A stretch of 39,800 bases of DNA. Source: CAZFHP01 sp964519365. GTDB lineage: Bacteria; Babelota; Babeliae; Babelales; RVW-14. Below, in pieces: positions 1-8,551 of this stretch. The position numbers and the translations under genes were made by a program. Under the pieces are notes generated by a model. The model saw only the letters and a program-made list of their open reading frames with translations, searched no databases and was not told the origin of the DNA. Position 1 is the first letter of the stretch, and each line of letters opens with the position of its first letter. The stretch is from the NCBI GenBank assembly GCA_964519365.1, contig CAZFHP010000010.1, forward strand, positions 1 through 39,800, in the 5' to 3' direction.

Positions 1-324
1 AATGGTCTGATAATCTACAACAATACGCTCGTTGTAATTTAATAAGTGCGTTGAATAAGCAGCACCAACTTTAAAGCCTTCTTCTTTTAAAAGCTTCCCA
101 GCAAAGTGCATGGATGAGCTTTTTCCATTCGTTCCTCCAACAAGGATCGTGTCAATTTTTGACAACACATTATTAAAAGCTTTATCAAGCTCTTTCATGC
201 GCAAAAGTGCATCTTGGCTATATTCATAACTTGAAACAGAACTCAAGTAATCAACCACTTCCCCGTAGCTTCTTGTTTTCCCCAAAGACCCACTTTTTTT
301 CTTTGTTTGTTCAACTGTTATCAT
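1..324 (-). CDS. folC: FolC-like Mur ligase (folylpolyglutamate/dihydrofolate synthase), partial
   Basis: The first 108 codons of a leftward gene run off the window edge. Seen: the peptide VGGTNGKSS near residue 77, the P-loop of Mur-ligase-fold folylpolyglutamate synthases (family consensus GTNGKGS), preceded by a helix in the usual FolC position (DYLSSVSSYEY). Known of the family: FolC joins L-glutamate to dihydropteroate or folates in the cytoplasm using ATP. The ATG at 324 is preceded by a GTGAGGA ribosome-binding stretch. The missing C-terminal part would be needed to separate FolC from other Mur ligases, but the loop sequence favours FolC. It is divergent from tsaC across a 259-bp gap in which I see no other gene. 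Confidence 0.7.
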   Translation of the reverse strand, partial: MITVEQTKKKSGSLGKTRSYGEVVDYLSSVSSYEYSQDALLRMKELDKAFNNVLSKIDTILVGGTNGKSSSMHFAGKLLKEEGFKVGAAYSTHLLNYNERIVVDYQTI

Positions 325-583
325 GGTTATCGATCCTCACTTTCTTTTAATTCAATCACTTTTATCAAATTAAAAATAAATAAACCTCCATGTTATAGAC
401 TAAATTACTCCCAAATTACTACAAAAAAATCACTTTCTCCCTAAAATTTAAATTTATTGTATGATAAACTTTATATAGAACGCACCTAAATTTAAAATTT
501 ACAGCTTAAAATTATCATAATCAATATTTGCCGAATTGTCAAATGACCTATTGATGGACATATACAACCAAGGAGTCCTTATT

Positions 584-1237
584 ATGCCCTCCTGCAAACA
601 AAAATGCGCTCTTTCCTGGCAAAAGACATCATCAATTAAGTCTCTCAAAAACATATTAAAACACGATTCTATCGCACTTACCTCCACAGATACGATTTTA
701 GGGCTTCTTGCAAACGCAACCGAAACAAGCTTCCAAAAGCTCAATCGAATAAAAAAAGAACGCCAAAACAAACCATATCTTGTTCTCATAGGCTCAATAC
801 AAAAATTAGAGTGCTTTATTCAAATAGAAAAGTTATCATCAAAAATCCATACTTTTATTAAACAATGCTGGCCCGGCCCCGTCACTCTTATTTTTAAAGC
901 TCGCAAAGATTTACCAAATTTCATGACATCAGAAAAAAGAACAATCGCCCTTAGGTGTCCAAATCATCCTGAATTATTGGCACTTTTAGAACATTTTGAC
1001 GGCCTATTTTCAACAAGCGCAAATAAAAGTGGCCAAAAAGTCCCCCAAACAATCGAATATATAGATCCTGATATCATAAAAAACATCGATCTTATCGTTA
1101 CAGGTAGTAACAATCAAACTCACAAAAACTCAACTCTTTTAGATCTTTCTGAAAATAATCATATTCGTATAATCAGACAAGGGGCATACCCCATACAAGA
1201 ACTGGAGAAACAATATGGATCAAAATTCGAAAAATAA
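584..1237 (+). CDS. tsaC: L-threonylcarbamoyladenylate synthase (TsaC/Sua5/YrdC family)
   Basis: A YrdC-domain protein of 217 residues. Family role: condenses threonine, bicarbonate and ATP to threonylcarbamoyl-AMP for t6A37 modification of ANN-decoding tRNAs. Seen: the family blocks STDTILGLLANA (TET.YGL.A.A type), RIKKERQNKPYLVLI (KxR...KP), WPGPVTLIF, RCPNHP and STSANKSG, ending in the RQG motif. The single-domain length fits TsaC rather than two-domain Sua5. I chose the ATG at 584 because AAGGAG (570-575) lies 8 nt upstream; an in-frame ATG at 536 adds 16 residues with no homology-like content and no good ribosome site. Its 3' end overlaps the DHH phosphoesterase gene by 23 nt, so the two are probably co-translated. 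Confidence 0.88.
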   Translation: MPSCKQKCALSWQKTSSIKSLKNILKHDSIALTSTDTILGLLANATETSFQKLNRIKKERQNKPYLVLIGSIQKLECFIQIEKLSSKIHTFIKQCWPGPVTLIFKARKDLPNFMTSEKRTIALRCPNHPELLALLEHFDGLFSTSANKSGQKVPQTIEYIDPDIIKNIDLIVTGSNNQTHKNSTLLDLSENNHIRIIRQGAYPIQELEKQYGSKFEK

Positions 1238-2174
1238 ACAACAAAAAGACATACAAGCAGCACAAGAACTTATATCTCAAGCCAAAAAAATAACATTACT
1301 CACCCATGAAAAACCAGACAGCGATGGGGTAAGTGCATGTGCTGCCCTTGCCCATATTCTTGAGAAAGAAAGTAAAACACTGGAAACAATCTATCCAACA
1401 AAGCCAGAATTTGATTTCAAGCGCCAACCAAAAAAAATTCTCATAAACAAGCATGAACAAACTCCCGACTTAATAATCATGTGCGACACAGCAAATTACG
1501 AGCGCCTCTATTATCCCGAAACATTCAAAGATATCCCAAGTATTAATATCGATCATCATGTGAGTAATACACTTAAAGCTACCGTAAATTTTATCTGGAC
1601 AGAGACATCAAGTGCATGCGAAGCGCTTTATATTTTACTTCACAAATGGGGATACTCACCTATAGATACGTTCACAGCTGAATGTCTACTCTCAGGAATT
1701 CTAGACGATACCCAATCTTTTTATACAACGTCGACTCAAGCAAAAACACTTCGTATTGCTGCAGACTTAATAGACGCAGGAGCAAACTTATTCACATTAC
1801 AATCAGAGCTTTTACATAATAAAAACCCCCAAATTCTAAAGCTCTGGGGAAATCTGTTAAGCAACATAACAATTAACGATAAACAAAATAGCGCCTGGGC
1901 CGTTATCACACAAAACGATCTAAAAAAATTGGGGATCACACTTACATCGCTCGTCGGCTTTAGCAATTTTCTAGCACAACTTGCCCAAATCGACATTACA
2001 GCGCTCTTTTATGAAACAGAAGACGGAAAAAGCAAAGTTTCGTTACGATCAAAAAAAACAGATGTAAATAAACTCGCAAACACGCTTGGTGGCGGCGGAC
2101 ACAAAAACGCAGCCGGTATCACAAGTGATTTACCAATAGATCAAATCGTACAAAAAGTGACGGGACTCTTTTAA
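1215..2174 (+). CDS. nrnA: DHH/DHHA1 phosphoesterase (NrnA-like oligoribonuclease / pAp phosphatase)
   Basis: A 319-residue protein with the full DHH architecture. Seen: motif I H31-x3-D35-x-D37 (THEKPDSDG), motif II D91 (MCDTAN), motif III D113-H114-H115 (NIDHHVSNT), motif IV ILDDTQSF, and a C-terminal DHHA1 domain with the substrate-binding GGGGHKNAAG. These are the Mn-binding and substrate residues of NrnA, which degrades 2-5-nt RNAs and dephosphorylates pAp in the cytoplasm. Cyclic-dinucleotide or linear pApA activity is also known in relatives, so exact substrate is uncertain. A GGAG about 8 nt before the ATG supports the start, which lies inside the end of tsaC. The stop abuts the stop of convergent trxB with no spacer. 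Confidence 0.85.
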   Translation: MDQNSKNKQQKDIQAAQELISQAKKITLLTHEKPDSDGVSACAALAHILEKESKTLETIYPTKPEFDFKRQPKKILINKHEQTPDLIIMCDTANYERLYYPETFKDIPSINIDHHVSNTLKATVNFIWTETSSACEALYILLHKWGYSPIDTFTAECLLSGILDDTQSFYTTSTQAKTLRIAADLIDAGANLFTLQSELLHNKNPQILKLWGNLLSNITINDKQNSAWAVITQNDLKKLGITLTSLVGFSNFLAQLAQIDITALFYETEDGKSKVSLRSKKTDVNKLANTLGGGGHKNAAGITSDLPIDQIVQKVTGLF

Positions 2175-3098
2175 TTACCCCTCTTGCTTAACCAAATAAG
2201 CCTGAGCATCAAGCGCTGCTTTGCATCCTGCGCCAGAAGAAACAATCGCCTGACGATACACATAGTCAGCAACATCACCTGCTGCAAAAACACCATCAAC
2301 GCTTGTTCGTGTCTCGTCTTTCAATGCAACATACCCAAAATTATCAAGATCAAGTTGGCCCTTAAACATGTCAGTATTAGGCTTATACCCAATAGCCAAG
2401 AACACACCCTGCGTTGACACATTCGTAATAGACTTATCATTCACGTTTTCAACAACAACTTCAGTCACCTGATTCCCATCGCCCTTAATTTCTTTAACTG
2501 TCGAATTAAACATGAAATTAACTTTAGGGTCTTCCATAACTTTAAACTTTAATGGGTCTTTACCTGAAAGCTTATCGAGTATTTGTATGATCGTAATTTT
2601 CGTAGCAAAACGAGAAAGATGTTCTGCTTCGACTACAGCCGTATCTCCACCCCCAACAATTATTACTTCTTTGTCGCGATAAAACGGTGCATCACATGTT
2701 GCACAGGTCGAAACCCCTTTGGCAAAATACTCTTTTTCCCCCGGGCAACCCAATTTCTTACTTGAAGCACCAGATGCAACTATTACAGACTTTGCTTGTA
2801 TTTTATTTCCCCCCTGACTGATTAACGTAAACGGCTTGTTTTTAAAATCAACGTCTGTAATTTTTTCCTGTACTAACTTTGCACCGTAGTGCTCAGCATG
2901 TTTACGAATATCAAGCATTAAATCTGGGCCATCAATTTCTACAAAACCTGGCCAATTTTCAACTTTCGTTGTTGTCATAAGTTGCCCGCCTGGCAAATCT
3001 CCCTCAAAAACTATTGTCGAAAGTTGTGCTCGAGAAGCATAAATTCCTGCCGTCAACCCTGCCGGCCCCGACCCAATTATTGCCATATCATATATCAT
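2175..3098 (-). CDS. trxB: Thioredoxin reductase-like flavoprotein with non-canonical pyridine-nucleotide site
   Basis: A 307-residue protein with the low-molecular-weight thioredoxin reductase layout. Seen: FAD-binding GSGPAG (9-14), redox pair C132-A-T-C135, second Rossmann motif GGGDTA (149-154), and C-terminal FAD motif GVFAAGDV. Family role: passes electrons to thioredoxin through FAD and the CxxC. Odd: the segment that normally reads HRRxxxR and grips the 2'-phosphate of NADPH is here Q172-I-L...S178, so ordinary NADPH preference is doubtful; NADH or another donor is possible. It is the last gene of the leftward tRNA-Leu, HIT and hydrolase unit, 16 nt after the hydrolase stop. Confidence 0.88.
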   Translation of the reverse strand: MIYDMAIIGSGPAGLTAGIYASRAQLSTIVFEGDLPGGQLMTTTKVENWPGFVEIDGPDLMLDIRKHAEHYGAKLVQEKITDVDFKNKPFTLISQGGNKIQAKSVIVASGASSKKLGCPGEKEYFAKGVSTCATCDAPFYRDKEVIIVGGGDTAVVEAEHLSRFATKITIIQILDKLSGKDPLKFKVMEDPKVNFMFNSTVKEIKGDGNQVTEVVVENVNDKSITNVSTQGVFLAIGYKPNTDMFKGQLDLDNFGYVALKDETRTSVDGVFAAGDVADYVYRQAIVSSGAGCKAALDAQAYLVKQEG

Positions 3099-3114
3099 AA
3101 TAGATTCTTTCTGT

Positions 3115-4068
3115 TTAAATAAATCGTTTACTCAAAATACTTTCTAAAAATTTCATGACCTTTTGTTTGTATAAATCTGCATAATACGTATGCAACCAGC
3201 CGTGGCTACATTTAGGCCCAATCCAAATTTTCGTCTTTTCGTGAAGCGCATGCGTATATAATTCGAGACTATTTTCTGGTGGAATAAAGCTATCGTTACA
3301 TGAATGAATAAAGAAAATTGGTTCATGAATCTTTTGAACACTATCAAGAGGACGCATGTCAGACATTTTACATCCCGTAAAATATTCAAAAAAAACTTTT
3401 AACACAGGAAAAAAAGGATAATACGGCAAGCCAACTTTTAATTCAAAGCCACGTTCATACATTTTGGTTAAATCTGAAAACGTCGAATCAATAATATATG
3501 CCTGGCATAAAGCTGGTTCTTTTTCTGCTGCTTTAAGAGCCGACGCTCCACCCATAGAAATACCAAGAATAATTGTTGGTAATTGCTCATGCTCTTTTTT
3601 CCCCAAATTTTCTTGTACAATCTGCTTCATAAATTTAGTAGCAGCAATAACATCTTTATATTCATGGCATCCAAGCGAAATCATCTTCCCAGAGCTTTGT
3701 CCATGTGCACGGAAATCAAACATCAAGACATTAAAATCAGGAAACATATCAATATAACTATATAAAGCCTCTTTATTGTTTTGATATCCATGACACAAAA
3801 TTAAATTTGCTCGAGCATTTTTACGACGAAATAAAAATCCAGCAAGTTTTATGTTATCAGGAGAATCAATCACTACCTGCTCTAACTCTTTATTTTTCAA
3901 TAAATCTACTTGAAGTTCACGGGTTAATTCAGAGCGTTTTTTCCCATGAATAATTTTTTCTTCAACAAATGTAAATTTCCCCAAAATATAATACGAAACA
4001 CCAACAAGACTAATAAAGAGAACAACTATAAACAACAATCCGAGCTTTAATACATTTTTTCGACACAT
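3115..4068 (-). CDS. Membrane-anchored alpha/beta hydrolase (serine hydrolase)
   Basis: A 317-residue protein. Seen: an N-terminal hydrophobic helix (about residues 9-30) with no clear cleavage site, then an alpha/beta hydrolase domain with oxyanion-region HGYQNNK, FDFRAHGQSSG, nucleophile elbow G-I-S171-M-G-G, acid D259 in SCNDSFIPP and H289 in CSHGW. The complete Ser-Asp-His triad predicts an active esterase, lipase or peptidase-type hydrolase of the family that includes YqkD/BAAT-like proteins; substrate unknown. With Lys/Arg before the helix the catalytic domain probably faces the periplasm. It lies 28 nt after the HIT gene and 16 nt before trxB, so all three probably share a message. Confidence 0.8.
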   Translation of the reverse strand: MCRKNVLKLGLLFIVVLFISLVGVSYYILGKFTFVEEKIIHGKKRSELTRELQVDLLKNKELEQVVIDSPDNIKLAGFLFRRKNARANLILCHGYQNNKEALYSYIDMFPDFNVLMFDFRAHGQSSGKMISLGCHEYKDVIAATKFMKQIVQENLGKKEHEQLPTIILGISMGGASALKAAEKEPALCQAYIIDSTFSDLTKMYERGFELKVGLPYYPFFPVLKVFFEYFTGCKMSDMRPLDSVQKIHEPIFFIHSCNDSFIPPENSLELYTHALHEKTKIWIGPKCSHGWLHTYYADLYKQKVMKFLESILSKRFI

Positions 4069-4096
4069 AGACTTTTCTCATAAAATTTACACAGGA

Positions 4097-4459
4097 TTAT
4101 AACGAAAACCCTCCGTCATAAATATTTTTCCCAGAAATAAAGTGCCAATGCAAGTGAAAAACACTTTGCCCTGCGCCAGCACCGTTATTTGCAATAACGT
4201 TAAACGCTGCAGGCGGTACTAATTCCTGACTTAATTCGTTTATTACTTTAATCGTATGCAAAACATATTCATAATCGTCCTGAGCTAACAAGCTTAAATT
4301 TTGAATATGCTTCTTGGGCAATACAAGATAGTGAACAGGAGCTTTGGGAGCAATATCTTCTATAACAAGAACACTATCTGTTTCTTTGATAATTTTACTG
4401 GGAATTTCTTTATTGATAATTTTACAAAAGATACAGGGATTTTGGTTTTTTGAACTCAC
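4097..4459 (-). CDS. hinT: HIT-family nucleotide-binding hydrolase (HinT-like)
   Basis: About 120 residues. Seen: N-terminal zinc-type CIFCKIINKEIPSKII, central VLVIEDIAPKAPVHYLVLPKKHI, and the histidine triad HLHWHF near the C-terminus. Family role: hydrolyses AMP-lysine or other adenosine phosphoramidates in the cytoplasm. The frame stays open upstream into tRNA-Leu, but that extension merely translates the tRNA. There is no ATG between the tRNA and CIFC: GTG at 4459 or TTG at 4465 are the available starts, 10-16 nt beyond the tRNA CCA and without a clear Shine-Dalgarno. The message therefore probably comes from the tRNA transcript and may be almost leaderless after tRNA 3' processing. Confidence 0.85.
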   Translation of the reverse strand: MSSKNQNPCIFCKIINKEIPSKIIKETDSVLVIEDIAPKAPVHYLVLPKKHIQNLSLLAQDDYEYVLHTIKVINELSQELVPPAAFNVIANNGAGAGQSVFHLHWHFISGKNIYDGGFSL

Positions 4460-4474
4460 ACGCAACCCATTTAC

Positions 4475-4561
4475 TGGTGCCGAAGGTCGGATTCGAACCG
4501 ACACGGTGTCACCACCGCGGGATTTTGAGTCCCGTGCGTCTACCAGTTTCGCCACTTCGGC
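4475..4561 (-). tRNA. tRNA-Leu (CAA)
   Basis: The acceptor GCCGAAG pairs with CTTCGGC, followed by discriminator A and an encoded CCA (4475-4477). The anticodon stem CGGGA/TCCCG encloses loop CTCAAAA, anticodon CAA. A long variable arm (GGTGGTGACACC) is typical of Leu tRNA, and the T-loop is GTTCGAATC. It directly precedes the HIT gene on the same strand. Confidence 0.96.
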
Positions 4562-4661
4562 AAGATATTACATATCAAACGAATTATTAACAATAATCTA
4601 TCTAGTAGGCTACCAGAAACACTTATAAGGTCAAGCACAGGTTCTGTTAAAAACCAAAGAC

Positions 4662-5900
4662 TTAACAACACCCACAATAACTTGATAACATATTATCTTC
4701 CATTCGCTCCAACATCTTTTCTTTATCAATTGGAACCAATCTACTTTCTAGTATATCTATAGCAGCTTCCCATGAAAATTTTGCAGCATGATCACGGCAC
4801 ATTAAGGGCGTAACCTTCCCATCTTTAAGATCACGAGCCGCCTGCTCGGCGCATGCTTGAAACTCCTGATCGTTATCCGCAAGATAACTAACCCCACATC
4901 CATTGGGGACAACATCTGATGGACCAAAAGCATTAAACCCAACAATCGGCAACCCGGTTGCAAGAGCCTCGAGCAAAACTATCCCAAAAGAATCAAATTT
5001 ACTTGGAAATAAAAAAACATCTGCACTTCTATAATAATCTAAAAGCTCTTGCCCATATTTGCCCCCAACAAAAACAATATCTGGATATTGTTTTCTCAAT
5101 TTTCCCAAAGAGAAAAAGTCTTCAGCTGGACCAACAACAACTTTCGTCCCAGGAACTTTTACGTTCAATAACGCTGGAATATTTTTTTGCAAACACAAGC
5201 GCCCAACAAACAAATATAATGGTCGTTTGTAGCCATCAAGTTTACACCTTTTCCTCGCAGCAACTTTTTCTTGAGCTGTTGGCAAAGTAAAACGACTTAA
5301 ATTAACACCGTGAGGCCACGTATAAACATCTTTGCAACCCTCTGCAATTAATTCATCTCGCATTGATCTCGTCGGAACAAGAACATTCGTTGCATCTGAC
5401 AAAAAATTATGAGTCCAATACCGACATAAAGAAAATGATATGCTATTAAACGGCCAAACCCTTGCCATCATTTTCCACGTATCTGGATATCGTAAAAAAT
5501 AAAATCCAGTAAATGGTATATTATTTTCAGAACAGAAACAACTTGCTTGGTATGACAACACTCCAGGAAGATGAAGTGGTATAAAAATATGATCAGGCTC
5601 ACATTCGTAAATTTTATCTGCAATTTTTTGTTTTATACCCCATGGATAGGGAAATCTTGTGCCTTCAACAAAAGGAGCTTTAAACGTTGGTACGTCATCA
5701 AGGCCCATAAATTCAACAATATAATTTCTTTTTTCCAGCCGAGCATGTGTTTGTTTTAAGACTTCTTCAACCCCACCAAGGCGACTTAATGTCGTATCAG
5801 AAATAATCAATACCTTCTTTTTCTCAGCCTGAACAATAGTCCCAGCCAAACACACAAAAAACAAAGCAACAAGTCGCACAAACAAAAATTTAAATCTCAT
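4662..5900 (-). CDS. Exported GT4-type glycosyltransferase, copy A
   Basis: A 412-residue GT-B-fold glycosyltransferase. Seen: a Sec-type signal peptide (positive start, hydrophobic core, likely cleavage after VQA near residue 25), then an N-terminal Rossmann start VLIISDT...GGVEEVL and the GT4 donor-site region LFVGRLCLQKNIPALL, FLFPSKFDSFGIVLLEALATG, NAFGPSDVV. GT4 enzymes transfer sugars from nucleotide donors to lipids, glycans or proteins in the cytosol, so a cleavable export signal is unexpected. The protein ends in Cys-Gly-Cys-Cys. It is a close tandem paralogue of the next gene upstream (47 nt away); the two align along their whole length and share long identical blocks. Acceptor unknown; I infer action outside the bacterial cytosol. 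Confidence 0.82.
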   Translation of the reverse strand: MRFKFLFVRLVALFFVCLAGTIVQAEKKKVLIISDTTLSRLGGVEEVLKQTHARLEKRNYIVEFMGLDDVPTFKAPFVEGTRFPYPWGIKQKIADKIYECEPDHIFIPLHLPGVLSYQASCFCSENNIPFTGFYFLRYPDTWKMMARVWPFNSISFSLCRYWTHNFLSDATNVLVPTRSMRDELIAEGCKDVYTWPHGVNLSRFTLPTAQEKVAARKRCKLDGYKRPLYLFVGRLCLQKNIPALLNVKVPGTKVVVGPAEDFFSLGKLRKQYPDIVFVGGKYGQELLDYYRSADVFLFPSKFDSFGIVLLEALATGLPIVGFNAFGPSDVVPNGCGVSYLADNDQEFQACAEQAARDLKDGKVTPLMCRDHAAKFSWEAAIDILESRLVPIDKEKMLERMEDNMLSSYCGCC

Positions 5901-5947
5901 ACTATTATTTTTCCCTCTAATACTCTAACCCAGTAATAACTTTACGA

Positions 5948-7168
5948 CTAACAACACCACCAAGCTTGCATATACGATTCTATTGTTTCTGACATCTTTT
6001 CTTTATCAACTTGAACAAGCGTGTTTTCAAGTTTATCCATAGCTGTTTCCCATGAAAAACGTGACGCATAAGCGCGACATTTAGAAGCGGTTATTTTCCC
6101 AGCTTGAAGATCTTGCCATGCCTGCTCTGCGCATGCTTGAAACTCCTGATCGTTATCCGCAAGATAACTAACGCCACATCCTTTAGGCACAACGTCAGAT
6201 GGCCCAAAAGCATTAAATCCAACAATGGGTATCCCTGTTGCAAGAGCTTCTACTTGCACTATTCCAAAAGAATCTAACTTGCTTGGAAACAAAAAGATAT
6301 CGGCACTTTTGTAATAATCTACAAGATCTTGCCCATACTTAGGCCCAACAAAGAGAATATCTGGATGTTCTTTTTGTAGCTTCGCAATGCTATAACCATC
6401 TTCTTCTGGCCCAACAACAATTTTTGTTCCAGGAACTTTTACATTAAGTAACGCCGGAATATTTTTTTGCTTACAAATACGCCCAACAAATAAATAAAAT
6501 GGTCGCTCGTATCCTTCAAGATTACACGCCTTTGTCGCAGCTTCTTTTTCTTCTTCTGTTGGCACCGTAAAACGATCTAACTCTACTCCATGAGGCCAAG
6601 CAAAAACATGATCCGAATCACAACCAACTTCAATTAATTCATCTCGTATTGATGCACTTGGAACAAGAACATTTGTTGCATCTGATAAAAAATTATGCGT
6701 AAAATATGTCGAAAGAAAAAATGGAATCCCCGTCATATCTTTAACAACTTCTTGATACCGAATAAAGTAAAAACCCGTAAATGGGATATTATACTCTGCA
6801 CAAAAACAACCTGCTTGATACGACAAAATTCCATGCAGAGGAATAAAAATGTTATCCGGCTCAAATTCATAAATTTTTTCAGCAACCTTTTCTGCGATAC
6901 CCCATGGATATGGCATCTTTACCCCAGGCATGCCAGGAACATTAAACGTACTTACATCATCAAGTCCCATAAGCTCTACGCTATAATTTCTTGCAATAAA
7001 TCGCTTTCTCACTTGATTAATAACTTCTTCAACGCCCCCAGCTTCTTGCATCTCACAAATAATCAAAAGCTTCTTTTGTTTTTCAGACTTTATCGAGCCA
7101 TAAACAGGATTAACAAACAACCCTAGAACAAAAATAATCAAACTTGATACTAAAAATCTAAACTTCAT
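5948..7168 (-). CDS. Exported GT4-type glycosyltransferase, copy B
   Basis: A 406-residue paralogue of the neighbouring copy A. Seen: signal peptide with likely cleavage after VYG near residue 24; VEEVINQV; LFVGRICKQKNIPALL; FLFPSKLDSFGIVQVEALATG; NAFGPSDVV. It ends in Trp-Trp-Cys-Cys, so the terminal Cys-Cys is shared although the preceding residues differ. It has a good ribosome site (TTAGGAG, 6 nt before ATG) and is the first gene of the pair. The 157-bp region upstream separates it from gspF. Most divergence lies in the acceptor-side N-terminal half (for example WKMMARVWPFNSISF in A replaced by VVKDMTGIPFF in B), suggesting different acceptors with one conserved donor site. Function beyond glycosyl transfer cannot be stated. 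Confidence 0.82.
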   Translation of the reverse strand: MKFRFLVSSLIIFVLGLFVNPVYGSIKSEKQKKLLIICEMQEAGGVEEVINQVRKRFIARNYSVELMGLDDVSTFNVPGMPGVKMPYPWGIAEKVAEKIYEFEPDNIFIPLHGILSYQAGCFCAEYNIPFTGFYFIRYQEVVKDMTGIPFFLSTYFTHNFLSDATNVLVPSASIRDELIEVGCDSDHVFAWPHGVELDRFTVPTEEEKEAATKACNLEGYERPFYLFVGRICKQKNIPALLNVKVPGTKIVVGPEEDGYSIAKLQKEHPDILFVGPKYGQDLVDYYKSADIFLFPSKLDSFGIVQVEALATGIPIVGFNAFGPSDVVPKGCGVSYLADNDQEFQACAEQAWQDLQAGKITASKCRAYASRFSWETAMDKLENTLVQVDKEKMSETIESYMQAWWCC

Positions 7169-7325
7169 AAGATACTCCTAAAGTATTATTTCACAGTATA
7201 AATTATTATTGCCAGGTAGAGATAAAAACAAACGAAAACCGCCTATTGATCTAAATATCCCTCCCCCCAGAATAACACAAACAGAAACGCCGGGCAAACC
7301 CTTCACTCAATCTTATAAAATACGT

Positions 7326-8540
7326 TTATAAAATACGAGCAAGATTAAAAATAGGAAGATATACCGCAAACATAATCAAAGCAATAAAAACCCCGACTAT
7401 GATCAATAACACGGGCTGCAATATCGATGTCAAAAAATGTAACTTCGCTTTAAGCTCTGCCTGAAATAACGCCAATGCTTTTTCAAGCATTTCGTCTAAA
7501 TTTCCAGCCTGTTCCCCAACCGCAACCATCATGACTAACTTTTCCGGAAAATATTTCGATCCAGCCGTTCTTAATGCATACTCAAGCGACTTGCCCTGTG
7601 TAACAAGCGTTTCAATAAAAGCTACTTTTGACTTAAAGATCGTATTGCTTATAACACCCTGTGAATACCCAAGCGCAGGCTTAAGCGAGATCCCTGATTT
7701 TGTAAACATCAAAAGCCCCTGCAAAAAGTTAATTAAATCAGACAAAAGATAAAGACGACCGAAGAAGGCAATTTTAAATAAAAAACGATCTTTGAGCGCT
7801 CGTATTTTTTTTCTTGTTCCCAATTTTTTAAAAATCAAACCAAAAACAAAAAAAACTGTTACAAAAAATAGACTCGCTCGCGTTCTAAGCATCTCACTTA
7901 TTGACAGAATAATACGTGTGCTCTTGGGCAATACTTTACCCATCGATTCAAAGATCGCTTCAAACTGTGGAACAACAAAAAGAAAGATCCCAATAATTAT
8001 AATCAAAGAAAATACGAACGTAAGAACGGGAACAGTCGCTGCTTGTTTTATATCACGCATTAACGTTTGTCGTGCTTTTATATAATGAGCCAAGTACAAA
8101 AAAACAAATCCTAAGTTCCCCGTATGCTCAGCTATGCGAATAAGCTCGATCATGAAAAAAGAAAATACTCCGGAAAATTTTTGCATCGCCAATGCTATAC
8201 TCTGCCCCTTTTTAACATCACTCGCTATCTGTTCAACAATATCTTTAAAATATTCTGAACTCGTTTGACTAATAAAAAGCTCTAAGGCTCCAGCAACATC
8301 AACCCCACTTGAAACCAACACAGACATGTGCTCAAAAAAAAGAATCAAATCTTCTGTTTTTATCTTTTGCTTAAACCTAATTATTCGAAAAAGAATATTT
8401 TTTTTATGCAACACACACGATAATAACGCTATATTGCGCTCAAGAAGATCTTGCTTCACACGCTCAGTATTAATAGCCTGAGTGACCCCTGAACGCTGCG
8501 TTCCCTTTTCGTCAATCCCTTTCCAAAAATACTTTGGCAT
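7326..8540 (-). CDS. Type II secretion/type IV pilus inner-membrane platform protein (GspF/PilC-like)
   Basis: A 404-residue protein with the GspF/PilC layout. Seen: N-terminal YFWKGIDEKGTQRSGVTQA (the typical 'F.Y.a.d..G....G...A' opening), then two T2SSF helical repeats, roughly residues 65-190 and 265-395, each ending in hydrophobic helices (LTFVFSLIIIIGIFLFVVPQF and the C-terminal LIIVGVFIALIMFAVYLPIF). Family role: polytopic platform that couples the cytoplasmic ATPase to pseudopilus or pilus assembly. No other type II or pilus gene is in the window, so which machine it serves is unknown. It follows the DUF167 gene by 11 nt and is probably co-transcribed with it. A type II system would offer one route outward for the signal-peptide proteins here. 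Confidence 0.85.
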   Translation of the reverse strand: MPKYFWKGIDEKGTQRSGVTQAINTERVKQDLLERNIALLSCVLHKKNILFRIIRFKQKIKTEDLILFFEHMSVLVSSGVDVAGALELFISQTSSEYFKDIVEQIASDVKKGQSIALAMQKFSGVFSFFMIELIRIAEHTGNLGFVFLYLAHYIKARQTLMRDIKQAATVPVLTFVFSLIIIIGIFLFVVPQFEAIFESMGKVLPKSTRIILSISEMLRTRASLFFVTVFFVFGLIFKKLGTRKKIRALKDRFLFKIAFFGRLYLLSDLINFLQGLLMFTKSGISLKPALGYSQGVISNTIFKSKVAFIETLVTQGKSLEYALRTAGSKYFPEKLVMMVAVGEQAGNLDEMLEKALALFQAELKAKLHFLTSILQPVLLIIVGVFIALIMFAVYLPIFNLARIL

Positions 8541-8551
8541 AAGCTCCCCTT

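Noticed and set aside
4460..4555. Extension of the HIT frame with ATG at 4555
   Set aside because: The extra residues are a translation of tRNA-Leu and match nothing expected in HIT proteins.
4958..5290. Rightward open frame inside glycosyltransferase copy A
   Set aside because: Antisense to a clear conserved gene, with no ribosome site or recognisable motif.
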